Below are positions 17,612 to 26,169 of a DNA stretch of 64,000 nucleotides, in pieces. Numbering within the stretch: the stretch's first letter is position 1; every line of letters starts with the position of its first letter. Source of the DNA: Prevotella scopos JCM 17725 (GTDB lineage Bacteria > Bacteroidota > Bacteroidia > Bacteroidales > Bacteroidaceae). The notes under the pieces are model-generated. The model searched no databases. It had not been told where the DNA came from and saw only the letters and a program-made list of their open reading frames with translations. Location of the stretch: positions 1,116,001 to 1,180,000 of the forward strand of contig NZ_CP072390.1 in NCBI RefSeq assembly GCF_018127785.1, in the 5' to 3' direction. Made by a program: the position numbers and the translations under genes.

Positions 17612-17655
17612 ACACCATTAGTGCAGAGCATAAACACCAATGGTGCAGAGGGCTA
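17612..17655. repeat. GC-rich 22-bp repeat, two units
   Basis: Two units start at 17612 and 17634, exactly 22 bases apart, both of the form ACACCANNNGTGCAGAG. The core CACCANNNGTGC is shared with the four-unit array at 49522-49609. The second unit overlaps the stop codon of the small gene at 17653. Confidence 0.6.
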
Positions 17656-17943
17656 ACTCACTTGCAATATATTATCTGTAAACAAAGCAAAAGGCCTATA
17701 GATATCAGCCTGCGGATAGCTTTCTGACACAATGATAGGAACCTTACTCTTCTTACAAATACTGAGAACACCATAGCGGATACGCTCTGTTATCTCCTTA
17801 TCCGTAAGACGATAGCTGTTAGGGATAGGGTCAATGATAAAACACTTCGCATGAACTTGTAAAGCACCAGAAAGAAAAAGTACAAAGACAATGATTGAAG
17901 CGATAGAACACCTAGTCTTAAACTTAGAAATCTTCTTATACAT
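17653..17943 (-). CDS. small exported protein of unknown function
   Basis: A 96-residue protein with a basic N-terminus and a clear signal peptide (hydrophobic stretch about 14-29, cleavage near VHA-KC). The mature part is about 63 residues with two cysteines and no known domain. It ends inside a 22-bp repeat, so the last residues may come from repeat sequence. It may be a remnant, but the signal peptide argues that the start is real. Confidence 0.5.
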   Translation of the reverse strand: MYKKISKFKTRCSIASIIVFVLFLSGALQVHAKCFIIDPIPNSYRLTDKEITERIRYGVLSICKKSKVPIIVSESYPQADIYRPFALFTDNILQVS

Positions 17944-18049
17944 TTATTTGATATTACAAAGATTGTCTATTATTATCAAGAACCTTGTATGTCAGTTGAT
18001 TTCCGGGGGATTAACACATCACTTATTATGTATGTTTATAGAAAATGAT

Positions 18050-18057
18050 TACCTTTG
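18050..18057 (+). promoter_or_regulatory. -7 box (TACCTTTG) of the histidine phosphatase gene
   Basis: A TAnnTTTG box 29 bases before the ATG at 18087. No clear -33 TTTG at the right distance. Confidence 0.5.
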
Positions 18058-18086
18058 CATAGTAGTTTAGATCAAATCACAACGAT

Positions 18087-19382
18087 ATGAAAAAACAACT
18101 TATCTTGCTTTGTGCGTTAACCTTCTCCGCATCGTTACACGTCACAGCACAATCATTCAGGAAGCAGATCAGTGAGCATCCTGAACTTTCTGCCAACAAT
18201 TATCTTGCTTACCCAGCACCATCTGGTAAGCTAACGCCTGCTCCTTCAGGCTATCTTCCTGTATATCTATCGCATTATGGGCGACATGGGTCACGCTATC
18301 TCATTCATGAGCAACAATATCTCCGTCCTATAGAAACCCTACAGCAAGCTGATTCGGCTGGTGTGTTGACCAATGAAGGAAAGGACATCTTGAAGAAATT
18401 ACGCCTCATGTATACAGAATCTTATAAACGATGGGGAGAGCTGACACCATTAGGAGCACAGCAGCATCAGCAGATTGCACGAAGAATGTATCGTCGTTTT
18501 CCATCTGTATTCCGTGATTCTGTATGGGTGGATGCCAAGTCGACGGACGTTATCCGCTGTATTCTATCCATGGAGAACGAACTGCAGGAACTGATTCGAC
18601 ATAACCCTCGGTTGAGAATTAGGCATGATGCGAGCGCACATGACATGTATTTTATGAAGCAGCCAGACAAGAAACTCTCTCATCAAAGGGATAGCAGTGC
18701 TGTAAAGAATACGATTGACGAGTGGGGCAAACGCAATATTGATACCAAACCATTGATGGCTCGTCTCTTTAAGGATAAGGAATACGTGACAAAGAAGGTG
18801 GATGCAGGACAGCTTACCTTCGATCTTTTCAGTTTAGCAAGCATTGTTCAGAACTCAGAGATACGCCATTCGCTCTCGCTATACAACCTCTTTACAGCCG
18901 ATGAGTTGTACCAACTATGGCAGAGGAGCAATGCTTGGTGGTACTTGCGTTATGCCAGTGCACCACAAAGCGGAGGTAATCAACCTTTCTCACAGCGTAA
19001 TCTCTTGCGCAAGATTATCACTGATGCTGATTCTTGTCTTGCCCTCCCTCATCCAGGTGCAACCCTTCGTTTCGGTCATGACACGATGGTTATGCCATTG
19101 ACGTGCCTACTGAATCTTAATAACAATGACATCAAGGTTTCAGACATTGACAGTCTTACCCTAAAGGGTTGGAGTTCTACACGCATTGTCCCTATGGCTG
19201 CTAACATCCAGTTTGTTTTCTATAAGAATCCGAAGAATCCAAAAGCTGATGTTCTTGTGAAGGTTTTACTCAACGAGGAGGAAGCTACGCTACCCCTTCC
19301 TAAGACCTCTACACCATATTACTATCGATGGAGCGACTTTAAGAAGTTCTATCTTTCAAAGCTAAATAGCTATCATGAATAA
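18087..19382 (+). CDS. secreted histidine-type acid phosphatase
   Basis: A 431-residue protein with a signal peptide (about 1-22, ending in TAQ). The catalytic RHG motif is YGRHGSR at residues 65-70, where the His becomes phosphorylated; GELTPLGAQQH downstream matches branch-2 histidine phosphatases (acid phosphatase/phytase type). The late proton-donor motif is not an obvious HD, so the exact class is uncertain. It likely hydrolyses phosphomonoesters in the periplasm. Single gene with its own promoter and a hairpin terminator. Confidence 0.85.
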   Translation: MKKQLILLCALTFSASLHVTAQSFRKQISEHPELSANNYLAYPAPSGKLTPAPSGYLPVYLSHYGRHGSRYLIHEQQYLRPIETLQQADSAGVLTNEGKDILKKLRLMYTESYKRWGELTPLGAQQHQQIARRMYRRFPSVFRDSVWVDAKSTDVIRCILSMENELQELIRHNPRLRIRHDASAHDMYFMKQPDKKLSHQRDSSAVKNTIDEWGKRNIDTKPLMARLFKDKEYVTKKVDAGQLTFDLFSLASIVQNSEIRHSLSLYNLFTADELYQLWQRSNAWWYLRYASAPQSGGNQPFSQRNLLRKIITDADSCLALPHPGATLRFGHDTMVMPLTCLLNLNNNDIKVSDIDSLTLKGWSSTRIVPMAANIQFVFYKNPKNPKADVLVKVLLNEEEATLPLPKTSTPYYYRWSDFKKFYLSKLNSYHE

Positions 19383-19430
19383 GGAGCTATGCCCCTAATT
19401 GTTATCATAGCTATATTCTCTTCCCCCTAA

Positions 19431-19465
19431 CAAGACGCCCTTCTCGATGTGAGAAGGGTGTCTTG
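19431..19465 (+). terminator. 15-bp hairpin after the phosphatase gene
   Basis: 19431-19445 pairs with 19451-19465 (one G-U), 5-base loop, extended by CCTAA/TTAGG outside. It lies 50 bases after the stop codon. Confidence 0.7.
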
Positions 19466-19506
19466 CCGTTAGGAGATACAACTCCTATCATATAGTACAG
19501 AAAGCA

Positions 19507-19544
19507 GAAAAGGTTGAACTACCAATGGTTAGTCCAACCTTTTC
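19507..19544. terminator. second hairpin between convergent genes
   Basis: GAAAAGGTTG...CAACCTTTTC forms a 14-bp stem (one mismatch). The A and T flanks fit a bidirectional terminator. The rest of the gap (19545-19737) is AT-rich and shows no gene or repeat. Confidence 0.6.
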
Positions 19545-19737
19545 TATCTAATTTATTATCGCCTCAAACACTGAAACAAAGCAAAATCACATTTACTGTC
19601 ATTTCTGTCATGCACTTACGACTTGTAATACACTATAATTTAGATTATTACGACAAATGTTAAATATGACAGCAAACAAAAATGAAACTAAAATAGGGGT
19701 ATATAGTGTGTTTTGTTGCGCACTCAATATTGACAAA

Positions 19738-20754
19738 TCACCTTGACTTATCTAAACTAAACAATAGATCACGCCCCTGTACATCCTTACTCGCAAACAA
19801 TCGCATGATGTTTCGGAAAGGGGTAGGCATGCGCGAGAAATCACTTTCAACACAATCAAAGATAGTACGATTATTTACTTCGAGCAATGAACACATTTTC
19901 CCTTTCCCATAACGATCATAATGCTCACCATCTCTTACCTGTGCTTCAGGGTGCTGACGGATAAGCGTTATGACGCTATCATTCGCCTCTTTAGACAATT
20001 TAATACGATTGCCCTCCAGGTAATAGCCATCCCATTCAGATACAGTCATTATCCGTGTCTTCGTATTATATCTGAATTTATAGGCGGGAATAGAGCCTCC
20101 TCCATATGAAAGAAACCCTTTGAGGATATAATTCTGTTCCTTTGCAAGATACGACTTACGCAGGTTAAGGATTTCCTTTTGATGCCGATTATATAATACG
20201 GGGTCGATAACAAAAAGGCTATAAGCCTTCATATCTCGGCCTTTATCAAGCTTATTATCCGACCATGCCATCAGTACTCCCCACTGGTCATAGAACTTCC
20301 ATTGTGCAGAATCAGGGATGAGCGGTGAACCACCAGTGAACCCTTTATACTTCACCTTATCTACTATTCCTCCCCTATCACACACGAAGAAAGAATATAT
20401 AGATAATGCAGAACCTTCTGTAATGACATGAGTCTTATCTTTATACCATACAGACTTTGGACCACTAAAAGTGAAAACAAGCAGAGCTATAAATCCACCA
20501 ACAAGTACAACCACACTGGAGAGGATAATCACCAACACACCTAACAGCTTATTATGGTTTAGGCTCTTTCTGATGACTCTCCCTATAGGATAAAACCATA
20601 TAGGAAGGGTACAGAGCATACCATAATACAATATGCTGTCTAAGACAACATTGAGCCGTAGACCATCTGGCAGACACATGTGCAATATCCACCAACTGAA
20701 GCACAGTAGGATGTGAAGTAAGAAGATAGAATATACAATCCGCTTAGTTGTCAT
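19738..20754 (-). CDS. membrane protein of unknown function
   Basis: About 338 residues. Three to four N-terminal membrane segments (within the first 120 residues) are followed by a soluble domain of about 220 residues with YSLFVIDPVLYN and IMTVSEWDGYYLEGN, not assigned to a family. ATG at 20754 (MTTKRIVYS) is preferred over 20766, because it places Lys-Arg directly before the first membrane segment. Its start is 26-38 bases from the stop of queF, but no functional link is visible. Confidence 0.6.
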   Translation of the reverse strand: MTTKRIVYSIFLLHILLCFSWWILHMCLPDGLRLNVVLDSILYYGMLCTLPIWFYPIGRVIRKSLNHNKLLGVLVIILSSVVVLVGGFIALLVFTFSGPKSVWYKDKTHVITEGSALSIYSFFVCDRGGIVDKVKYKGFTGGSPLIPDSAQWKFYDQWGVLMAWSDNKLDKGRDMKAYSLFVIDPVLYNRHQKEILNLRKSYLAKEQNYILKGFLSYGGGSIPAYKFRYNTKTRIMTVSEWDGYYLEGNRIKLSKEANDSVITLIRQHPEAQVRDGEHYDRYGKGKMCSLLEVNNRTIFDCVESDFSRMPTPFRNIMRLFASKDVQGRDLLFSLDKSR

Positions 20755-20792
20755 AATAATCAGCATTTGTTACGAACAAGGAACATACTTCT

Positions 20793-21248
20793 TTATTCGT
20801 GCGTGATAAATCTTTGCTCAGCCAATTGCTCATACTTCGTACCCTTACGGCCATAGTTAGCATATGGATAGATGCTGATACCACCACGTGGAGTAAAGAT
20901 TCCAGTAACCTCGATGTACTTAGGATCCATCAACTTGATAAGGTCCTTCATAATTGTATTTACACAATCCTCATGGAAATCACCGTGGTTACGGAAACTA
21001 AAAAGATATAACTTCAAACTCTTACTCTCAACCATTCGTACGTCTGGGATGTATGAAATACGAATCTCTGCAAAGTCTGGTTGACCTGTAATAGGACATA
21101 AACTGGTAAACTCAGGACAGTTGAAGCGTACCCAATAGTCATTATCAGGGTGCTTGTTAACAAATGATTCCAACACCTCTGGTGCATAATCCATTCTGTA
21201 TTGAGTCTTTGACCCTAATGACTTTAAGCCTTCTTTTTCTCTTTCCAT
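20793..21248 (-). CDS. queF: NADPH-dependent 7-cyano-7-deazaguanine reductase
   Basis: A 151-residue QueF of the short, single-domain type. It reduces preQ0 to preQ1 in queuosine synthesis. The catalytic motif [15 protein letters not shown] has the thioimide-forming C51 and the acid D58, followed by the QueF signature [21 protein letters not shown]. It lies downstream of a queuosine-precursor transporter (82-base gap with a hairpin), so both are probably transcribed together from the promoter at 22079 and are subject to the preQ1-I element there. Confidence 0.95.
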   Translation of the reverse strand: MEREKEGLKSLGSKTQYRMDYAPEVLESFVNKHPDNDYWVRFNCPEFTSLCPITGQPDFAEIRISYIPDVRMVESKSLKLYLFSFRNHGDFHEDCVNTIMKDLIKLMDPKYIEVTGIFTPRGGISIYPYANYGRKGTKYEQLAEQRFITHE

Positions 21249-21268
21249 ATTCTTCTTTTTAAAGAAAT

Positions 21269-21317
21269 TAAGCCAATAAGTTTAGTACCCTAATGTGCAA
21301 TAAACGTTATTGGCTTA
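21269..21317 (-). other. 11-bp inverted repeat between transporter gene and queF
   Basis: TAAGCCAATAA at 21269-21279 pairs with TTATTGGCTTA at 21307-21317 around a 27-base loop. It may moderate read-through into queF or stabilise the mRNA. There is no A-rich preQ1-I tail here. Confidence 0.45.
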
Positions 21318-21330
21318 ACTTGTGTTTTAT

Positions 21331-22023
21331 TTAACTTAATGCAAATATCTTCCAAATACTATAGTTTACATCATTATCATAAGCATCCTCTCCCTCATGT
21401 TCCTTCAAAGCCTTTACTATACGAATGGTGATTGGAAGAGCGATAACCTCATAAACTGTCTTCAATAATACCTGCCAAAGCATGAGTTTAGGGAGTTCTT
21501 CTGTTGGGACAACACCGCCCAATGCTAATGGGAAGAAAATAACAGAGTCAAAACTCTCACCCACAATAGTACTAAGAATTGCTCGTAATGAGAAGTTACG
21601 TCCCTTGTCGCGAATCTTCATCTTACTCATCACATAGGCATTAGCAAATGAACCCACGATGAAAGCTACGAAAGAGGCTGCTGCCACACGTGGAGCCAAA
21701 CCAAAGATAGCATGGAATCCTGCTTCATTCGTCCAATAGGGGGCACCTGGAATCCAATCACACAACGCACCCATTGCCACGAAGAAGAAGTTCATCGCAA
21801 AGCCTGTCCATATCAACAGACGTGCTTTTTGGAAGCCCCAAACCTCACATACACAATCGTTGATAATGTAAGAGATTGGAAATACAATCAATCCACCTGT
21901 CAATGAAATACCTAACACTGAAATTTGCTTTGTCTCAAGAATGTTTGCTGCAATTAGGCAAACGCAGAAGAGGATGCTGAAAAGCATAAACAGCACACTC
22001 ACTTGTTGTTTACTTTTTGTCAT
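21331..22023 (-). CDS. queuosine precursor transporter (VUT/YhhQ family)
   Basis: A 230-residue membrane protein with about six hydrophobic segments. Family signs are ANILETKQI, FPISYIINDCVCEVWGF (the conserved D/E-rich loop) and GESFDSVIFFPLA. YhhQ-family proteins import queuosine precursors such as preQ0 and preQ1. The partner queF downstream and the preQ1-I riboswitch upstream both support this role. The ATG at 22023 begins five bases after the riboswitch tail ends. Confidence 0.9.
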   Translation of the reverse strand: MTKSKQQVSVLFMLFSILFCVCLIAANILETKQISVLGISLTGGLIVFPISYIINDCVCEVWGFQKARLLIWTGFAMNFFFVAMGALCDWIPGAPYWTNEAGFHAIFGLAPRVAAASFVAFIVGSFANAYVMSKMKIRDKGRNFSLRAILSTIVGESFDSVIFFPLALGGVVPTEELPKLMLWQVLLKTVYEVIALPITIRIVKALKEHEGEDAYDNDVNYSIWKIFALS

Positions 22024-22063
22024 TGTCTTGTTTTGTTAAAGGGGGTTGATCAAGTACCCCTAT
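22024..22063 (-). promoter_or_regulatory. preQ1-I riboswitch
   Basis: Read on the minus strand. P1 is AGGGG (22061-22057) with CCCCU (22044-22040). The loop contains CUUG (22054-22051), which pairs with CAAG (22030-22027) of the 3' tail to make the P2 pseudoknot. The tail UUUAACAAAACAAG is nearly the same as that of the known thermophile preQ1-I aptamer (UUAACAAAACAAG). The tail ends only three bases before the AUG, so ligand binding would most simply block translation start of the transporter gene. Confidence 0.85.
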
Positions 22064-22078
22064 TCAATTAAGTGGCTG

Positions 22079-22086
22079 CAAAGGTA
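22079..22086 (-). promoter_or_regulatory. -7 box (TACCTTTG) for transporter-queF
   Basis: CAAAGGTA on the plus strand. Transcription would begin near 22072, about ten bases before the riboswitch aptamer. Confidence 0.65.
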
Positions 22087-22128
22087 CACATTTTTATCCA
22101 AATAGCCTTAACTTCTGTAGAAAAAGAA

Positions 22129-22200
22129 AAGTGTGTTAAAATACTGAACTATAAGGACAAACATTTCATCTGTCAATAGAATCAGTATTCTAACACACTT
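22129..22200. repeat. 19-bp inverted repeat with 34-base loop
   Basis: 22129-22147 pairs with 22182-22200 with one mismatch (AAGTGTGTTA...TAACACACTT). It lies between the promoter of the transporter gene and the end of the truncated gene at 22264, and may terminate transcription of the latter. Confidence 0.55.
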
Positions 22201-22263
22201 AATTATATGCAATATCAGTTTATTTGGATTTGAAAACTAAATTGCTGATTTTTTTTAATTGGT

Positions 22264-22609
22264 TTAATCTGACCATGGAGTGAATGCGATTTCGCCCCAT
22301 TCAGACTCTTTGGCCTCGAAACCATCTACACCATTTGTATCACCCTTATCACCAGGTTTAGGATTAACTGGTTCTACAGGTACACCGCTTCCATTTCCAA
22401 AGTGATCGTCAAGAATGTCACCATTCACATTCAAAACAACTTTCTCACACTGAGGAGTTAAATATATGGGTCTTCCGGAATTTGGAGTGATGGTATTATA
22501 CTTTTCAGGCTTCCTTGTTGATAAAAAAGTATTGTAAACCCTTAAATATAAGCTTTTTGTTGTGTGAATAACCCATGTAAGATAAGTGTAGATTTTGTAG
22601 CCTTTATTT
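22264..22609 (-). pseudogene. 3' remnant of a gene cut by the ISL3 element
   Basis: An open frame of 114 codons without a start, running from the IS end to TAA at 22264-22266. It encodes YKIYTYLTWVIHTTKS, then CEKVVLNVNGDILDDHFGNGSG and an acidic Pro/Gly tail ending TPWSD. It resembles the C-terminal part of an exported surface protein (possibly fimbrillin-like), but the family is not certain. The matching 5' part is not found on the other side of the IS, so sequence was lost with the insertion. Confidence 0.65.
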
Positions 22610-23915
22610 GGTTCTTCCGTTAAATGCGTAGACGTCTATCATGCAGTGCATATAGTCTTAATTTGAAGTATTCTTCATTTCTGAACCCATATATCTGTCT
22701 TTTCAAAACCTTTATTTTGTTGTTAATTCCTTCTATAGTTCCGTTTGTTATATAATGGTCATACCATGCTAATATATATGTCTTGTATGCTCTAATAGTT
22801 GACGCCATTTTCATTAATGGCTGTATTTTGGATTCTATAGCTTGCTTTACCCATTCATCCAACACAGCTTTAGCCTTTTGCTTACTACACTGATTCCATA
22901 TTTCCTTAAGATCTTCTTTGAGATAATAGGCAATCATTAGCGGACGGTTTAGGCTTAGGGCGTTCTCCAGTCTATTTCTGTGTGCATGATCAAAAATATC
23001 ATTTCCATTTCTAAGCAACAACCAACGTGTTCCTTTGATTACTTTACGCTTGTTGACGTCCTTTTCCACATGCCATAACTGTCTTCTTAGCAAGTCCAGC
23101 TTTTCGTTCATAAGCTTGGTTACATGAAAGTGGTCTACTACAAGTGCTGCATTGGGAAGATGCTCACTCACAGCTCTTGTATATGCTGCAGAAAGGTCTG
23201 TACACACTGCTTGTATATGTTCTTTGTCCTTGCCGAGACGGTCCCAGAAACCATCAAGGGCATTCTTCCCATTGCCATCACCGACATAAACAATATGACC
23301 ATTATCCAAATCTACAACTATGGTCTTATATACATGCCCCTTATGAGTGGCAAACTCATCAATGGAAATACGCCTTAAAGTAGAAAGGTCTGGGTTGGAG
23401 TAATTCGACTGCAGAAACTCCATCTGTATATTACGCACTACATCCCAAGATACCTGAAGAAACCATGATATGTCCTGGATTGTAGCAAAGCGAGACAAGT
23501 CAAGCACCATATTCGCAAAGGCTATTGTGTGCCGGCGTTTCCCTTTCGCAAAGGCGACGTTTTCTTGTTTGATACAGCCACAGTCGTGACATTGAATACG
23601 CTGTACACGCATGTCTATATAAGTCTTGCTCAAACCTATAGGAACACTTACAAAGCGACGAATATGACTGCCGTTACGATTAATATTATGACTCCCACAT
23701 ACAGGACAGCAAAGTTTTTCCTTTGGAGTTTGGATTTCTAAAACTAAGTTATTACCTTCGTAGCGCAGATTCTGACAATCTTGTTGGGAGACGCCTAAGG
23801 CGTTTTGCATTATGCTGGTATTCATGTTCTTGAAGTTTGGTCACTACAAAGATACATAATACCAGCTTTTTATATATAACTAATCAGAGATATCTATCCA
23901 TTTAACGGAAGAACC
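22610..23915 (-). mobile_element. ISL3-family insertion sequence
   Basis: A 1306-bp element with perfect 17-bp terminal inverted repeats starting GGTTCTTCCGTTAAATG (22610-22626 and 23899-23915), extended imperfectly inward. It carries one intact transposase. The 8-bp flanks (CTTTATTT and GAAAGTTT) do not match, so there is no target duplication; with the missing 5' part of the adjacent remnant this points to an adjacent deletion after insertion. Confidence 0.9.
22620..23825 (-). CDS. ISL3-family transposase
   Basis: A 401-residue transposase. The N-terminus has the zinc-finger pair CCPVCGSHN and CHDCGC, then a helix-turn-helix region and the DDE core with RISIDEFATHKGH, VCTDLSAAY and VVDHFHVTKLMN, and a final NGTIEGINNKIKVLKRQIYGFRN. 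This is the standard ISL3 layout. The frame is intact. Its stop lies inside the left inverted repeat. A TATCTTTG box at 23847-23854 is 21 bases upstream. Confidence 0.95.
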   Translation of the reverse strand: MNTSIMQNALGVSQQDCQNLRYEGNNLVLEIQTPKEKLCCPVCGSHNINRNGSHIRRFVSVPIGLSKTYIDMRVQRIQCHDCGCIKQENVAFAKGKRRHTIAFANMVLDLSRFATIQDISWFLQVSWDVVRNIQMEFLQSNYSNPDLSTLRRISIDEFATHKGHVYKTIVVDLDNGHIVYVGDGNGKNALDGFWDRLGKDKEHIQAVCTDLSAAYTRAVSEHLPNAALVVDHFHVTKLMNEKLDLLRRQLWHVEKDVNKRKVIKGTRWLLLRNGNDIFDHAHRNRLENALSLNRPLMIAYYLKEDLKEIWNQCSKQKAKAVLDEWVKQAIESKIQPLMKMASTIRAYKTYILAWYDHYITNGTIEGINNKIKVLKRQIYGFRNEEYFKLRLYALHDRRLRI

Positions 23916-24029
23916 GAAAGTTTACTATAGATTTGTTCTATTAAGACTTCCAATATTCCATATTACAAATAAAAAGGTCGTAAACGCATAAAAAATCATA
24001 ATTTGCCCTTGTGATAAGCAGAAAATCAT

Positions 24030-24037
24030 TACTTTTG
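24030..24037 (+). promoter_or_regulatory. -7 box (TACTTTTG) of the TlpA-like gene
   Basis: A TAnnTTTG box about 25 bases before the start; a TTTG at 24002-24005 is 24 bases upstream, slightly wider than normal. Confidence 0.55.
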
Positions 24038-24062
24038 CAGTCTTATCAAAAGAATGATTAAT

Positions 24063-24899
24063 ATGAAGAAAATTATTTTAATGGCAGCATTGGCAACAAC
24101 TGTTTTCACAGCAAATGCACAAGACATCAAGCCATACGAAGAGAAAATGTCTCAGATAGAGGCACAGTATAAAAAACTTGAAGCTGATTATCAAGCTTTG
24201 GGAAAAAAAGATCCTACGACAATCACCGATGCAGAGAAAGCTAAGCTGAACGAAATTGTGGAGAAAGCTGACTCGCTTTATAACATACAGAAGAATACTG
24301 CATTAGAGATAGCAAGGAAGTTTAAAGACACAAAGTTCCCAGCAAAATACGTTGCGAAAATCATGTATGACCTTGAGTTCGATGAGTTAAAGGAACTATG
24401 TGACCCAACGACTGGTTATTACAATGAACCAGAGATGGCAAAGCCAAAGCAGTTGTTCGATTCATACAAACTCCGTCAACCAGGCTCAATGTATAAAGAC
24501 CTCACAATGGAAGACCTCAATGGCAAGCAGGTTAAACTTAGCGATTGGGTTGGTAAGGGTAAGTATGTATTGGTTGACTTCTGGGCAAGCTGGTGTGGTC
24601 CTTGTCGCAAGGAGATGCCAAACGTCGTTGAGGCATACAAGCGATTCAAGGATAAAGGTCTGGAGATTATTGGTGTTAGCTTCGACAACAAGAAGTTGCA
24701 ATGGTCAGCTGCGGTTGAAAAGTTGGGCATGACATGGCCTCAGATGTCTGACCTCAAGGGTTGGGAATCAGCTGCATCAGCACTATATGGCATCCGTAGC
24801 ATTCCTTCTAACATCCTTATCGACCCACAGGGAAAGATTGTTGCAATGGATCTCAGAGAGAACAAATTGCAGGAAGTATTGGCTGAGAAACTGAAATAA
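24063..24899 (+). CDS. exported TlpA-like thiol-disulfide oxidoreductase
   Basis: A 278-residue protein with a signal peptide (ATG at 24063, MKKIILMAAL..., cleavage near NAQ). A helical N-terminal region (to about 135) precedes an AhpC/TSA-TlpA thioredoxin domain with the active site WCGPC (Cys at about 178 and 181), the cis-Pro segment RSIPSNILIDPQG, and VDFWASW. Such proteins reduce or exchange disulfides in the periplasm of Bacteroidota. An ATG at 24054 is in frame but gives an extra Met-Ile-Asn before the signal. Own promoter and terminator. Confidence 0.87.
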   Translation: MKKIILMAALATTVFTANAQDIKPYEEKMSQIEAQYKKLEADYQALGKKDPTTITDAEKAKLNEIVEKADSLYNIQKNTALEIARKFKDTKFPAKYVAKIMYDLEFDELKELCDPTTGYYNEPEMAKPKQLFDSYKLRQPGSMYKDLTMEDLNGKQVKLSDWVGKGKYVLVDFWASWCGPCRKEMPNVVEAYKRFKDKGLEIIGVSFDNKKLQWSAAVEKLGMTWPQMSDLKGWESAASALYGIRSIPSNILIDPQGKIVAMDLRENKLQEVLAEKLK

Positions 24900-25047
24900 A
24901 AATAAAAGGGCGGAATTAAAAGTAAAAAGGTAAAGACGTAAAGGAACAAGAAAGTAAAAGGTTCTTATAGATTTACCTTTCTACTCTTTCGAGGAGTGAT
25001 AAAGTTCAACACGGACACTCTGAGAGTTTACAAGAACTATACATTTT

Positions 25048-25095
25048 AACAGAGCCATATCTGAAGCTAATGAAGAGTTCAGATATGGCTCTGTT
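25048..25095. terminator. 17-bp hairpin terminator
   Basis: AACAGAGCCATATCTGA (25048-25064) pairs perfectly with 25079-25095, followed by T residues. It separates two convergent genes. The rest of the gap 24900-25182 shows nothing else. Confidence 0.85.
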
Positions 25096-25182
25096 TTTAC
25101 ATTTAAAGAGAAGTAAACTTATACTCAAAGGTTCTTTGTACTTACATAGAGTTTCCCTACTTTACTAAAGACCTAGAAGAGA

Positions 25183-26118
25183 TTATAGTAAGATGTATAT
25201 ATAACCTACGAATACAGCCGTTAACACAGCTCCTTCCCAACGTTCAATTTTATACTTTGTAAAAGAGAAAAGCCAAACAAGTATAATGGAGATAACCAGC
25301 ATTGATAGGTCGAATGAACTTATACCCTTCAGTGTCATTGGCGTTATCATACCTGTAACACCAAGGATTGCAAGGATATTGAATACATTGGAACCGAGTG
25401 CATTTCCGATAGCAATACCGCTATTCCCTTTACGAGCCGACACAACACTCGTTGCCAACTCTGGAAGAGAAGTTCCTCCCGCAACGATGGTAAGACCAAT
25501 AACCGCTTCAGAAACACCAAGATTTGTTGCGACAGCTGTAGCACCTTCAACAAATAGGTTACTACCTCCTATCAAACAAATCAGTCCGACGAGAATCCAT
25601 ACTACAGATAGCCACGTTGCCATCTCCTTCTTTCCTCCAGTCTCAACAGCCGCCTCTTGCTCTGCACCTTGTTTCTTGGCTCCTTTAAGTGTCATATACA
25701 TAAAGATGAGGAACATTACAAAGAGAACACCTGCATCCAATCGACTGATATTTCCATCAAGACACATTATCAGCAACAAAGTTGAAGAAACGAGAGCAAA
25801 AGGAATATCCTTTCTTACCGTTGTCTCTTGAATAATCATCGGTGCAACCAATGCCGAAACACCAACGATGAGCAAAGCATTAAAGATGTTTGAACCTACA
25901 ATATTACCCACAGCTAAGTCTGTCGTCCCCTTCAATGATGAGATAAGACTAACACTGAACTCTGGCATACTTGTCCCCATCGCAACAACGGTCAATCCTA
26001 TTACAATCTGGGGCATCTTCATCTTCTCAGCAACTGCCACTGCACCATCTGTCAAGCGGTCAGCACCCCATAAAACGAGCGCTATACCGATGACTACAAA
26101 TAAAATATTGAGTAACAT
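25183..26118 (-). CDS. calcium/sodium antiporter (CaCA family)
   Basis: A 311-residue membrane protein with about ten hydrophobic segments arranged as an inverted duplication. The two alpha repeats are GTSMPEFSVSL...VGNIVGSNIFNALLIVG and GGTSLPELATSV...IGNALGSNVFNILAILG, with the ion-binding Glu in each GTS.PE motif. This is the YrbG-type exchanger that moves Ca2+ (or K+) against Na+. Single gene; it ends before a strong terminator. Confidence 0.92.
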   Translation of the reverse strand: MLLNILFVVIGIALVLWGADRLTDGAVAVAEKMKMPQIVIGLTVVAMGTSMPEFSVSLISSLKGTTDLAVGNIVGSNIFNALLIVGVSALVAPMIIQETTVRKDIPFALVSSTLLLIMCLDGNISRLDAGVLFVMFLIFMYMTLKGAKKQGAEQEAAVETGGKKEMATWLSVVWILVGLICLIGGSNLFVEGATAVATNLGVSEAVIGLTIVAGGTSLPELATSVVSARKGNSGIAIGNALGSNVFNILAILGVTGMITPMTLKGISSFDLSMLVISIILVWLFSFTKYKIERWEGAVLTAVFVGYIYILL

Positions 26119-26169
26119 TAATTCTTATTATATAGAACAAATAAAAACATCTTGAGGAATAAAGCAGAC

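Noticed and set aside
21249..21330. A second preQ1 riboswitch directly before queF
   Set aside because: There is only an inverted repeat with a long loop; the A-rich tail and pseudoknot are missing.
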